The notes under the pieces were generated by a model that saw only the letters and a list, made by a program, of their open reading frames with translations, had not been told where the DNA came from and searched no databases. From positions 1 through 64,000 of the forward strand of contig CAYTYZ010000003.1 of assembly GCA_964442385.1 (NCBI GenBank): a stretch of 64,000 nt of DNA, given 5' to 3'. How positions within the stretch are numbered: the first letter of the stretch is position 1; each line of letters starts with the position of its first letter. A program made the translations under genes and the position numbers. Of the stretch, positions 6,550 to 15,206 are shown one piece after another. The DNA is from CAYTYZ01 sp964442385 (GTDB lineage Bacteria > Patescibacteriota > Microgenomatia > UBA12405).

Positions 6550-9444
6550 TTATAACTTTTCCCAGTCTTTTTGCCAATCAGATGGCAACATCCACTTATT
6601 GGTATTTTCTAGCCTCTCTGTCTGGCTTTCGTTTATATATACACTGGTACCTTTTAAAGTGTTCTGGTCTCTAATTTCAGCGTCAGTTTTAAAAAACCCT
6701 TTATTGCCACCCATGTCTTGCCTGGCAAATTCTTTGTCATCCGGTATGCCTCTCGCTGAATCCAGTTTGGTTCTTATATCCACAGCATCCAAAGGCAATT
6801 TACCCCCATAGGCTTTTTTTAGTTGGTTTTCAAATTTAACTTTTGCAGTCTGCGGTACCAAGCTATTGCTATATATTTTTGTCTGCATGGCATAGCTCTG
6901 GCTCTGGCTTGGCACATACAAGGTTGTCTGTATTTCAAAGCTGTATTTTTGCTTACACAGTTCAAACTCATAATTTTTTTCAGGGCTTGGCTCGCCAGTG
7001 TCCCTGTCAGTACCCAGTTCTCCCTTGCCAAAGAACACGCTTACCAAGCACTTAACTCCAGAAGATCTCAGTGTGGCGGGTAACTTTACCAGCCTCTCTA
7101 TGCCAGCCAATATGGCTCCACCCAGGTTTCCGGTGGCTGGCTCATAGATATATACTTCTTTTTCTGGCCTCGGTTGGTTTATGACGCTTAGTTTGGCAAA
7201 TTTATCACTGTTTACCACTTGTCCTGTACTTGCATTCTGGTAGTTTGGCGATGGGGGAGTTTGTATTTTATCTTTTTCAGCCTGCGGCATAAAATTCATT
7301 GCCAAATTGCTGGCCCCATAAGCAGTCGTAAGATTTGGAGCCGTAAAAGGTGTTACCAAAGACATACGACAGGAGTTTGGAGTGCTAATATAAAACACAC
7401 CTGACTTTTCAGGCTTCAAGGTCAAAATATTTTGTCGTTCTTTGTCACCAAGCCCGCCCCAGTCTGTGTGGGCTATAAAGTTTGTCGCCGAGTCTTCCTC
7501 TCCAGGCTTGGGTGGCTTTGGTAGTCCAATACTATCGCCATATTCGGTCCCCATCAACTCTTCACAGGTTCGGTAGTTTGAGCTTGGCTCCCCAGGGTCA
7601 TTAAGTTCAATAGTGCTTTCTATAAAAGCCTTTCCAGCATAATTGTCCTCGATTGCAATTTTTTCTTTAACCCTGGTTTTATAAACTTGAAATAACTTTC
7701 CAGTAGATGGGATTTGTGCCAAATTGCCACAATCCACAATTTGTGGCCCATATTTTCCTCCGCACTTACTCGCCATAGACATGGCACAATACACCGAGCT
7801 AGCCCTTATGGGTCCATAATCCTTGGACCAGTCCGGCTCCTTGTTGACCAGATTCGAGTTCCCCACTTCAAAAGCCGTTCTGTCTGCCTGTTCCGAAATG
7901 TCAAAGTCGCCCACTGGCCTGGTTTTTCCATCAGCCAAAAAAGCATCTCCTCCAGAGCTCGCCCCCAGCCTACACAACCAATCTTTTAATTTATCATCGC
8001 TATTATCAGCCTCAATTATCCCCTGCGATACAATTCCAGATTTAAAATCAAATGTGTTTCTTTGGTACTCGCTAGGCGAACTGGGGGTTCGCATATATGT
8101 TTGATTGGCCGGTCCTACAAAGTCTTCTACAATTTCCCTATATTCAGGCGAAAATCCAATTATCTCATGCTGCAAACTTTGCAAGGTTTTGGTGGCTGTT
8201 TCTTTGTCCAGTACTGCAATGGTCATATCTAGTATTCGATTTGGTTGCTTAATTGCCACCTGGTCATAAACATACCCCTGCCCTTTTTTAATCTTGTCAT
8301 CTAATTTAAAGTTGATACTATAATCTTCTACCCCCGAAGAGTTCCCTCCGTTTATGGTAATTTTCTGTCCTGTTCTGGCAGAACCGTTGGCTGTTTTCTT
8401 TGAAAACCAATCTGTAATTTTTCCAGACAGGCCATTTGTGCCAAAGGCCGCCCCTAGGGCCTTTCCAAAACTCTTAATCGGCCCCCCATTATCATCTGGA
8501 ACCAGCTTTCTTTTACCTGATGACCCCTTGGCTGCCTCGCCAACATAAAAGGTTTTGCCCATTTTTTTAGATAGTTCCAATGCTTTTAAGTTTTCATCAG
8601 TCACGTCATAATGATGTCCGCTAGTAAAATTTACCCCTGCAGCTTTATTAACAAACTCAAAATCTGTCTCTCCGTTTTGATAAATTGCCTCAATACTGTC
8701 CCCTCTGGAATCTCTCGAAACTTGACTAGCTTGCCCAAGAGAAATTGGGCCATTGTAACCAGTCGAGCGAATCGCCTCGACCATGTCTTTGGCCCACTGA
8801 ACATAGTTTGCAATACATCCTGCGTCATTTCCACAATGTGGTTCGTTTGACAGCTCTAAAGTATAAACAGCCCCAGTTAAGCCCCTAGAAACCACACCTG
8901 AGGCCACCTGTCTTGCCTGGTTAAGGCTACTTTCATAGTTTCCTTTAACAAAATAATCCAAAGTTCCGTTGATTGCAAAATTATGCAAAGCAATCACACC
9001 TTTTATACCATTAGAGCTTAGGGCTGACAGTGCACCAAGCACCTCATTAGGGTTGTCAGTCCCAAAAAATCTCACAATGGACGTTCCGCAACTATTTTTT
9101 AAGTACCCCAGATCAACAGCCCCGACACCTCTCCCGTCCATTCCACTAGCTTGATATCTTTTTTGCAAATTAAATATATTAACACCTATCTTACCTGGAT
9201 ATCTGCTTCCTGCAGCTTGCAATATTCTACACGTTTCCCCTCCTTGAAAGAAAGAAAAAGGGTCATTGTCAATTGGATTTGCCGCGTCGCCAGAATACTG
9301 CCAGGCTAAATAGGCATCAGCACCCGCAGACATAAACAAATCAATATCGGTAGAGTAAAACTCCGAGCTAGCATCTACTCTGGGTTCTGCCCATACTACT
9401 CTTGGTCCTAGCAAGGCCAATAAAATTATCTGCCAAATTATCAC
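6550..9444 (-). CDS. Exported 964-residue protein with a glycoside-hydrolase clan GH-A-like, apparently circularly permuted barrel
   Basis: Starts with GTG at 9444, 5 nt after TATAAT, and a signal peptide (IIWQIILLALLGPRVVWAEP). Residues ~20..310 contain the landmarks of a clan GH-A (beta/alpha)8 glycosidase: KIGVNIF (beta1), TSIVRFFG, GVIALHNF, the acid/base motif LELSNEP (Glu201), SGHHYD, and the nucleophile strand TFYVGEA (Glu303). The usual final strand of such barrels, with a WQY motif, is not after Glu303. It sits at residues ~41..53 (GADAYLAWQYSGD), before beta1, which suggests circular permutation. The remaining ~650 residues, with several cysteines, are unrecognised. It is co-transcribed with the VirB6-like gene 6 nt downstream. 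It probably acts outside the cytoplasmic membrane on glycans; the substrate is unknown. Confidence 0.6.
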   Translation of the reverse strand: MIIWQIILLALLGPRVVWAEPRVDASSEFYSTDIDLFMSAGADAYLAWQYSGDAANPIDNDPFSFFQGGETCRILQAAGSRYPGKIGVNIFNLQKRYQASGMDGRGVGAVDLGYLKNSCGTSIVRFFGTDNPNEVLGALSALSSNGIKGVIALHNFAINGTLDYFVKGNYESSLNQARQVASGVVSRGLTGAVYTLELSNEPHCGNDAGCIANYVQWAKDMVEAIRSTGYNGPISLGQASQVSRDSRGDSIEAIYQNGETDFEFVNKAAGVNFTSGHHYDVTDENLKALELSKKMGKTFYVGEAAKGSSGKRKLVPDDNGGPIKSFGKALGAAFGTNGLSGKITDWFSKKTANGSARTGQKITINGGNSSGVEDYSINFKLDDKIKKGQGYVYDQVAIKQPNRILDMTIAVLDKETATKTLQSLQHEIIGFSPEYREIVEDFVGPANQTYMRTPSSPSEYQRNTFDFKSGIVSQGIIEADNSDDKLKDWLCRLGASSGGDAFLADGKTRPVGDFDISEQADRTAFEVGNSNLVNKEPDWSKDYGPIRASSVYCAMSMASKCGGKYGPQIVDCGNLAQIPSTGKLFQVYKTRVKEKIAIEDNYAGKAFIESTIELNDPGEPSSNYRTCEELMGTEYGDSIGLPKPPKPGEEDSATNFIAHTDWGGLGDKERQNILTLKPEKSGVFYISTPNSCRMSLVTPFTAPNLTTAYGASNLAMNFMPQAEKDKIQTPPSPNYQNASTGQVVNSDKFAKLSVINQPRPEKEVYIYEPATGNLGGAILAGIERLVKLPATLRSSGVKCLVSVFFGKGELGTDRDTGEPSPEKNYEFELCKQKYSFEIQTTLYVPSQSQSYAMQTKIYSNSLVPQTAKVKFENQLKKAYGGKLPLDAVDIRTKLDSARGIPDDKEFARQDMGGNKGFFKTDAEIRDQNTLKGTSVYINESQTERLENTNKWMLPSDWQKDWEKL

Positions 9445-9449
9445 AAATT

Positions 9450-9462
9450 ATTATACTATAAT
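9450..9462. promoter_or_regulatory. Near-symmetric divergent promoter element
   Basis: ATTATACTATAAT is a 13-bp palindrome apart from its central base. It supplies TATAAT to the minus gene (9450..9455, 5 nt before GTG 9444) and TATAAT to the plus gene (9457..9462, 6 nt before ATG 9469). Confidence 0.7.
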
Positions 9463-9468
9463 CACATT

Positions 9469-10578
9469 ATGAAAATTGCCCTAGTTCACGACTACATCAA
9501 AGAATACGGCGGGGCCGAAAGGGTCCTAGAGGAGCTTTCAGACCTCTACCCACTGGCCAAAATTTACACCAGTCTTTATCGACCACAATTTTTAGGACCC
9601 CACAGTCAAAGGCTTGAAAAAAAATGGCAGGGTAGGGTAGTCCAAAGCTGGTTTAATCTTATTCCTTTTGCTCACAAGCTTATTTCCCCCCTGCGAGTTT
9701 TGTCTCCACTCGCCTTTTCTTTATTGAATATTGACAGTTGCGACTTGATTATTAGTTCAGCCACCGGTGCTTATTTTCCCAATGCACTAAAAAAGGGGAC
9801 GGCCAAATTACTTTGTTATTGTCACACTCCACCTCGCTATCTTTATGGATATCCCACAGCCAGAATTGTGACCGGACGCTTTCTGGTTTTTATTGTCGAT
9901 CTACTAAATCACTTTTTACGACTACTAGATTTCAAATATTCCAAAAACGTCGACCAATACATCGCCAACAGTAGAGAAGTGAGCGCTCGCATTCAAAAGT
10001 TTTATCGTCGCGATTCTGTTGTAATCAATCCACCTATCGACCTGCCCAAATTAAATATTAAAAATTTAATTATCAAAGACTATTATCTAACTGGCGGTCG
10101 TTTGGCCCAGTCTAAGCGATTTGACCTGGCCATTTTGGCCTGTATACGCCTTGGCAGGCCACTTAAAATATTCGGCCGAGATTTTGGTGGCAACCTCAAA
10201 CATCTACAGTCACTTGCCAAGGGTCATCCCAACATTCAGTTTCTAGGAGAAATCACCACCATGGAAAAAAACCAGCTTCTTTCTCAAGCCAAAGCTTACC
10301 TAAACCCAGGCAAAGATGAAGATTTTGGCATGACCATTCCCGAAGCCATGGCCCTAGGCTGTCCGGTGATTGCCCATGCTTCTGGCGGCCCTTTGGAAAC
10401 CGTTATAGATAAAACAGGTCTTCTTTTTACCGACCACAGTCCCAAAGGTCTCGCCCAGGCTATTCTAGATTTTGAAAAAATGACCATAAAAAGATCCGAT
10501 TGCATTAGCCATGCCCGACAATATTCCCGAATAGATTTTCGCTCTAAAATAAAACTGACTATCCAAAAGATGTTTTAA
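9469..10578 (+). CDS. GT4-family glycosyltransferase
   Basis: 369 residues with the GT-B layout. The N-terminal Rossmann half opens MKIALVHDYIKEYGGAERV, where the GG loop contacts the acceptor/donor. The C-terminal half carries YYLTGGRLAQSKRFDLAI and the donor-binding E-x7-E motif EDFGMTIPEAMALGCPVIA. Family GT4 retaining enzymes transfer sugars (often mannose) from nucleotide-sugars to lipid-linked glycans at the inner face of the membrane. It sits beside a GT39-like gene on the other strand, so cell-surface glycan assembly is likely. It overlaps the convergent gene by 4 nt (TTAA). Confidence 0.9.
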   Translation: MKIALVHDYIKEYGGAERVLEELSDLYPLAKIYTSLYRPQFLGPHSQRLEKKWQGRVVQSWFNLIPFAHKLISPLRVLSPLAFSLLNIDSCDLIISSATGAYFPNALKKGTAKLLCYCHTPPRYLYGYPTARIVTGRFLVFIVDLLNHFLRLLDFKYSKNVDQYIANSREVSARIQKFYRRDSVVINPPIDLPKLNIKNLIIKDYYLTGGRLAQSKRFDLAILACIRLGRPLKIFGRDFGGNLKHLQSLAKGHPNIQFLGEITTMEKNQLLSQAKAYLNPGKDEDFGMTIPEAMALGCPVIAHASGGPLETVIDKTGLLFTDHSPKGLAQAILDFEKMTIKRSDCISHARQYSRIDFRSKIKLTIQKMF

Positions 10579-11638
10579 TATTTATTATTAAACACATCAA
10601 GAGCTGCCACGCTTCTTACATAGCCCTCTATTCCCTGTCTCCACAGGTAAATCTGAATTTGAACTGGGTCGTGGAATATAATAACCGGGGTTCCTTCTTC
10701 TGAAAGCCTACCTGCTTGCGAGTACATATACATCAAGGGCAATACACTGGCCTTGGAATTATCTAGTTCAAAAAATTTTATTTTACCAGCAGGATCAGGG
10801 TATATTTTGTCAATAAATGCCTTGGCTTCAATAAAAACTTTATAATTATTTTTAGTCTTTACCAGATCCCAGTTTTGCAAACTCCAAAATCCCATTACTC
10901 CTATTCCAATCCACAGCAAAAGCTCTTTGTTGGGCACCAATGATATCAGCACATGCCCCACAAAGGCCGTTATCAGTACCACCACCACCACCCAGCAAAT
11001 CGGATTAATGAGCCCCAATATTATCCCAGATGGTACCACCAGCCAATCCTTGTCCCATTCCCAACCATTTTTTTTAATCACAATCACGGTTGCTACTATT
11101 GCCATGGCCACTATCGCCCAAGAAACCTCTTTGTTGTTAAACAGCAATACGCCCATATTTCTTACATTAGTCCCTTCAAAAGACAACCCCCATGCTATAA
11201 GGGGCATGCTCAACAAGTTTCTTTTTAAAGCTAGCCAAGTTCCAACCCCAATTATAAGCAAGGCTATGCTTAACATATTTAATTGCACGGGTTGCAAAAT
11301 AAGCTCGCTGGCAAAAGCCACCACCACTGCGCACACAATCCCAAATCTGCCATTTACCATTTTTCTCCCCAACAAATAAAAAGTTGGTATGGTGGCTACA
11401 CTGGCCATTGCCACCAATAGCCAAGGGGCAAAAACGGGCAAATCTTTTCTAACCAGCTGCCCTAGTGCCAATTGATAGGGTTTGTCAGCGGTAGCAAATT
11501 ATTACTGGCTCCATATCTATCAGCTACCAGCTCCCTGGCATTGTTTTCATTCAACATCCACCTAGAATCAAAATTCCACAGTCTCCACAGGGCACCTATG
11601 CCAATAATTAGTACTAGCAATATTTTGTTGCCGCTCAC
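10575..11638 (-). pseudogene. GT39/PMT-like polytopic glycosyltransferase broken by a frameshift
   Basis: Two frames together read as one membrane protein. The first frame, from a GTG at 11638 overlapping the trxB stop (GTGA), has a membrane segment (ILLVLIIGIGALW), then NENNARELVADRYG and PLTNPINW, and stops at ~11462. The second frame takes over at ~11471 with ALGQLVRKDLPVFAPWLL and a multi-membrane region ending with a soluble tail. GT39-type proteins show this order: first membrane helix, acidic loop, P/N-rich loop, then a second helix with LLGRKM. One missing base near AATTGGCACTAGGG explains the break. It may be a sequencing error, a true pseudogene or, less likely, recoding. Confidence 0.6.
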
Positions 11639-12579
11639 GCCACATCCTCCAACCACTTTTGCGAGTCCAATGCAGCTTTGCACCCATCTCCAGCACTAGT
11701 AATTGCTTGTTTATAACGCCAGTCCACACAATCTCCACAGGCAAATATTCCAGCCTGAGAGGTCATAAAAGGATATTCCGGGTTTCCACCCACCACTATT
11801 TGCCCCGTGTCTCTTAATTTCAAAATATCTTTTACAAAGCCAGTTGCCGGAACACCGCCAATGGCTACAAATAGTCCATCAATTTTTAGCTCCGACTCTA
11901 CCCCATCATTGCCTTTTAAAAAGATTTTTTCCAACTTTGCTCCACCAAAGACACCGGTCACTTGGGTGTTCCATAGAATTTGTATCTTGGGGTGTTGCAA
12001 TACTCTTTCCTGCTCTTTTTGTTTAGCTCGAAAACTATCCCTACGGTGAATCATGTAAACCTTACTGGCAAACCGGGTTAAAAAATGAGCCTCTTCTACG
12101 GCCGAATCTCCTCCTCCAACCACTGCCACTACCTTATCTTTAAAAAAGGCTCCGTCACAAGTTGCACACCCACTGGCTCCCTTGCCAATGAACGCCCTTT
12201 CGCCCACATCAAGCCACCTGGCTGCCGCACCAGTGGCCATTATTACCACCTTGCATTCGATCTCTTCTCCACTTTGCAATTTCACCCTGAACCTCTGGTC
12301 TCCTGGTCTACTGATCTCCTGATTTACTTCTAAAACCAAGTCATATTTCAACTCCACTCCCAAATTTATCGCTTGTTGTTGCATGGCCATCATTAGTGGA
12401 ACCCCGTCAACGCCTTTTTCAAATCCAGGCCAGTTTTCCACCCGAGTTGTCGTCGTTAGTTGCCCCCCAGGTTGCCCACCAGCAATTACCACTGTACTCA
12501 GGTTCGCCCGCACTTGGTAAATAGCCGCTGTTAGTCCAGCAGGACCAGAGCCTATAATTACACAATCAAATTTTTGCAT
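11635..12579 (-). CDS. trxB: Thioredoxin reductase
   Basis: 314 residues, the usual length. FAD-binding GSGPAGLTAAIY is at residues ~10..21. The redox CATC pair is at Cys138/Cys141. The NADPH-binding GGGDSAVEEA and HRRDSFRA follow, and the C-terminal FAD motif is GIFACGDCVDWRYKQ. The enzyme reduces thioredoxin with NADPH in the cytoplasm. The start is fixed by TAGAAT 5 nt upstream (12585..12590), inside the end of the antiporter gene. The stop overlaps the GTG of the following GT39-like gene. Confidence 0.96.
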   Translation of the reverse strand: MQKFDCVIIGSGPAGLTAAIYQVRANLSTVVIAGGQPGGQLTTTTRVENWPGFEKGVDGVPLMMAMQQQAINLGVELKYDLVLEVNQEISRPGDQRFRVKLQSGEEIECKVVIMATGAAARWLDVGERAFIGKGASGCATCDGAFFKDKVVAVVGGGDSAVEEAHFLTRFASKVYMIHRRDSFRAKQKEQERVLQHPKIQILWNTQVTGVFGGAKLEKIFLKGNDGVESELKIDGLFVAIGGVPATGFVKDILKLRDTGQIVVGGNPEYPFMTSQAGIFACGDCVDWRYKQAITSAGDGCKAALDSQKWLEDVA

Positions 12580-12582
12580 ACT

Positions 12583-14262
12583 CTATTCTACTAAAAATTT
12601 TACCCCCAGTCGCTTCAAGTGCCCACTTCGGAGTCCTTGATATTTTATTTTATTAGTTTTTGCCTTTCTGATAATATGCACCGCATGTCTGGCTCCCAGA
12701 AAGTGGGGCATTATCACATAAGCAGCCCCGGCCTCATAGAGTTTTTTAGCATCATCAACCTTGTGGGCAATTCCAATAAAATTAACCCCCGGTCTAACTT
12801 TTACCAGGTATTTACACAGCAACACACTGGTTTCCAGCTCGGGGATAGTAGACACCACTAGCTCCAGTGCCTTTGTGGGCAAATTTTCTAAAAATTCAAT
12901 ATCATCAGCATCGCCATAATAGGCCTCTAATCCACCTTGTCGCAGATTGTTAATTATGTCAGGGTTATAGTCAACCACAAAAAACCCTTTTTTCATTTCA
13001 AAAAATAAATTTACAAAATCTCGCCCGACTCGATCATGTCCAAACAAGGCCAGCTCAAACGATTTGCTTGTTTTGTCTTTTTTTTCAGCTTTTGGCGGAT
13101 TTATACGTCTTAATATTGGAAATATCCACACAAAAATTTTTTCGTTATATTGCATCATATAACTCGACACGATTATGGTTATAACCATCACCAGGGTAAC
13201 CAACACCACCTCTCTTTCTCCCACCTGGCCGTTGGCTTTACCCACAGCCATTAAAATCAAAGAAAACTCACTTACTTGTGCCATGGTAAGTCCTGCAAAC
13301 AAGGCAACTTTGTTCCCTTGTCCTTGGGCTCGCAAAACTAGCCATGTGATTGCCGGACCACCAATTACCACAAAACCCGCTATCAAAATTGCCTTTGGCA
13401 TAAGTTCGCCAAGTAAGTCAAATTTAATATTTATCCCCAAAAGTACAAAAAACAGTACTAAAAAAAGATCCCTAACTGGCTTTAGCCTAGAGCCGATTTC
13501 TTGAGCATATGGAGTATAAGAAAGCGATACTCCAGCAAGCAGGGCTCCAATTTCCATTGACAGACCCAAGGCCAAAAACGTAGCAGCTACCCCCAAGCCC
13601 CAAGCTACACTTAACAAAAACAAGGCCTCGCCTGACGCCTGGGCACTCTTTTTAAACATCCAGGGCATTACCCAAGCCGACACAGCTATCATTCCTATGC
13701 TTAGGACGGTTATTTTAGCAATCAACATAGCGCTACCCCAATAAGGATCTCCTGCTCCCAAGGTCGATGTGCTACCAGCTGCCATCAAAAACAGGCTAGC
13801 CACCAAATCTTGCACAATCAAAATACCAATGGCAATTTTTGCGTACAATTTTTCGATGTCTTTTTTGTCCGTTAGAACCTTTATTACTACTATGGTGCTG
13901 CTAAAGGTCAAGGCCATGGCCACATAAGTAGCCTTAGTGCTATCCACTCCAAATAGGGACAGGATGATAAGCCCAGCTAAAAAGGTAAAAGTAATTTGGC
14001 CAATACCAGCAAGTAGAGCGCTTTTACCTGTATGGCGCAAAACATCCGGATTCAAATGTAAACCAACTGCAAAAAGCAAAAAAACAATTCCTATTTTTGA
14101 AAACAACTCCAAGTGGTCAACCGTCCCCACGATGCCCGAGCTTCCAGCAAGCATTCCTGCAAAAATATATCCAATCAAAGGTGGTTGCTTAAAACGACTT
14201 GCCACAAACCCGAATACTGCAGACAGTCCAAAAAGTAGGGCAAGTTCGTAAAACAAAGGCAT
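12583..14262 (-). CDS. CPA2-family K+ (or Na+)/H+ antiporter with TrkA-N domain (KefB/C-like)
   Basis: 559 residues: about 12 membrane segments (residues ~1..385) with the CPA2 landmarks FGFVASRFKQPPLIGYIFAG near the N-terminus and GALLAGVSLSYTPY in the middle, then a cytosolic Rossmann domain (~405..540) beginning LALFGHDRVGRDF. The TrkA-N glycine motif is degenerate (GHDRVG), so nucleotide binding may be altered. Such proteins exchange monovalent cations for protons across the cytoplasmic membrane. Only 3 nt separate it from trxB, so the two are probably co-transcribed. Confidence 0.88.
   Translation of the reverse strand: MPLFYELALLFGLSAVFGFVASRFKQPPLIGYIFAGMLAGSSGIVGTVDHLELFSKIGIVFLLFAVGLHLNPDVLRHTGKSALLAGIGQITFTFLAGLIILSLFGVDSTKATYVAMALTFSSTIVVIKVLTDKKDIEKLYAKIAIGILIVQDLVASLFLMAAGSTSTLGAGDPYWGSAMLIAKITVLSIGMIAVSAWVMPWMFKKSAQASGEALFLLSVAWGLGVAATFLALGLSMEIGALLAGVSLSYTPYAQEIGSRLKPVRDLFLVLFFVLLGINIKFDLLGELMPKAILIAGFVVIGGPAITWLVLRAQGQGNKVALFAGLTMAQVSEFSLILMAVGKANGQVGEREVVLVTLVMVITIIVSSYMMQYNEKIFVWIFPILRRINPPKAEKKDKTSKSFELALFGHDRVGRDFVNLFFEMKKGFFVVDYNPDIINNLRQGGLEAYYGDADDIEFLENLPTKALELVVSTIPELETSVLLCKYLVKVRPGVNFIGIAHKVDDAKKLYEAGAAYVIMPHFLGARHAVHIIRKAKTNKIKYQGLRSGHLKRLGVKFLVE
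12585..12590 (-). promoter_or_regulatory. -10 box of trxB
   Basis: TAGAAT ends 5 nt before the trxB ATG and lies within the 3' end of the upstream antiporter gene, so trxB may also have its own promoter. Confidence 0.45.
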
Positions 14263-14268
14263 TGTAAA

Positions 14269-14278
14269 ATGTTAACAT
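14269..14278. promoter_or_regulatory. Palindromic divergent -10 element
   Basis: ATGTTAACAT gives TAACAT in both directions: 6 nt before the antiporter ATG (14262) and 5 nt before the ATG at 14284. Confidence 0.5.
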
Positions 14279-14283
14279 ATTTT

Positions 14284-14856
14284 ATGTGGCCACTGCCCTT
14301 GCCAAGACAAATTAAGGTAACCCTAAATATTCTAGGGGGTGTTTTACTTTTTTTTGGGCTAAGGTTTTTAAGTCAAGTAACTTCTCCAGTCGGCATCTTC
14401 TTGCCTCTAACATTCCTAGTGTCCTCTCTGATATTTATTTCTGTTTCAATTTCCCCCTCGCTATCTCGCACCTTAATATTTACCCTTTTATTCCTGCTTT
14501 TGTTTTTTGACTTTCGTTTTTTTGTAACAAGTTTGTCGTTTTCCCTCGTTTTCTTTTTCCTCAAGGCCTTTACCAAGGGGTATGGCGAAACATATCAAAA
14601 TTTGCTAATCAGAGAAACTAAAAAATCTCAAAAACTCGTCTATCAAACCAAACTTCGCGAACATCAATTTTTAGAATACGTATTTCTGTCGCTCTTTTTG
14701 ATAATAACCTTTTGTATAAATTACCTTTTTCTAATACAGGGCGAGAAAGCAGGGGAAAGAGATCTTGCTACGGTTTACCAAAATATCTTTTTAAGTGTTG
14801 CCGTAGGTTTGTCACTTTTTCATACCATCGAAAGAAAACAACACTCCTCGTCGTAA
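14284..14856 (+). CDS. Polytopic membrane protein, unknown
   Basis: 190 residues with three hydrophobic segments in the first 100 residues, a polar middle (KGYGETYQNLLIRETKKSQK) and two more hydrophobic segments near the C-terminus. No family recognised. An in-frame ATG at 14269 falls within the palindromic -10, so the ATG at 14284 (MWPLPLPRQ) is the more likely start. It is followed after 11 nt by a small exported protein, probably on the same transcript. Confidence 0.6.
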   Translation: MWPLPLPRQIKVTLNILGGVLLFFGLRFLSQVTSPVGIFLPLTFLVSSLIFISVSISPSLSRTLIFTLLFLLLFFDFRFFVTSLSFSLVFFFLKAFTKGYGETYQNLLIRETKKSQKLVYQTKLREHQFLEYVFLSLFLIITFCINYLFLIQGEKAGERDLATVYQNIFLSVAVGLSLFHTIERKQHSSS

Positions 14857-14867
14857 TTACTATATCT

Positions 14868-15206
14868 ATGTACCTTTTAAAATACTTTTTATTTATATTT
14901 TTAGTTCTATTTTCTCTTCGTCCGGCTCTAGCCATGGAGCCAACTCCAAAACAGTCCAACTGGCTACACGCCACTCTTACCCAAAACCTAGTCTCGCGAA
15001 ATCAAAAGCTACTCCATAACCAGGCAAAGATTACCCCGATAGCCAGGGCAGATACCTTTGCACTTTTTGTCATCTACAAACTTCAGTTTGATAACTATAC
15101 TGCCAACCCATCTCTTGCCAATTTTCGCCTTGCCTCCAGCACCCTAGATTCTATCAACAAGCTTCAGATTACCAGTCTCAAAAACTATCTTAAAAAAACT
15201 AAGTAA
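14868..15206 (+). CDS. Small exported protein, unknown
   Basis: 112 residues with a clear signal peptide (YLLKYFLFIFLVLFSLRPALA, cleaved before MEP) followed by a polar ~90-residue helical domain. The frame is open from 14712, but the upstream part overlaps the previous gene in another frame, and the signal peptide begins at ATG 14868. Function unknown. It lies downstream of the membrane protein at 14284 and ends 8 nt into the convergent anti-sigma-like gene. Confidence 0.65.
   Translation: MYLLKYFLFIFLVLFSLRPALAMEPTPKQSNWLHATLTQNLVSRNQKLLHNQAKITPIARADTFALFVIYKLQFDNYTANPSLANFRLASSTLDSINKLQITSLKNYLKKTK

Noticed and set aside
10927..11379. 150-codon plus-strand frame
   Set aside because: It is antisense to a well-formed membrane protein; its Thr/Pro/Asn-rich translation is a typical shadow of hydrophobic codons.
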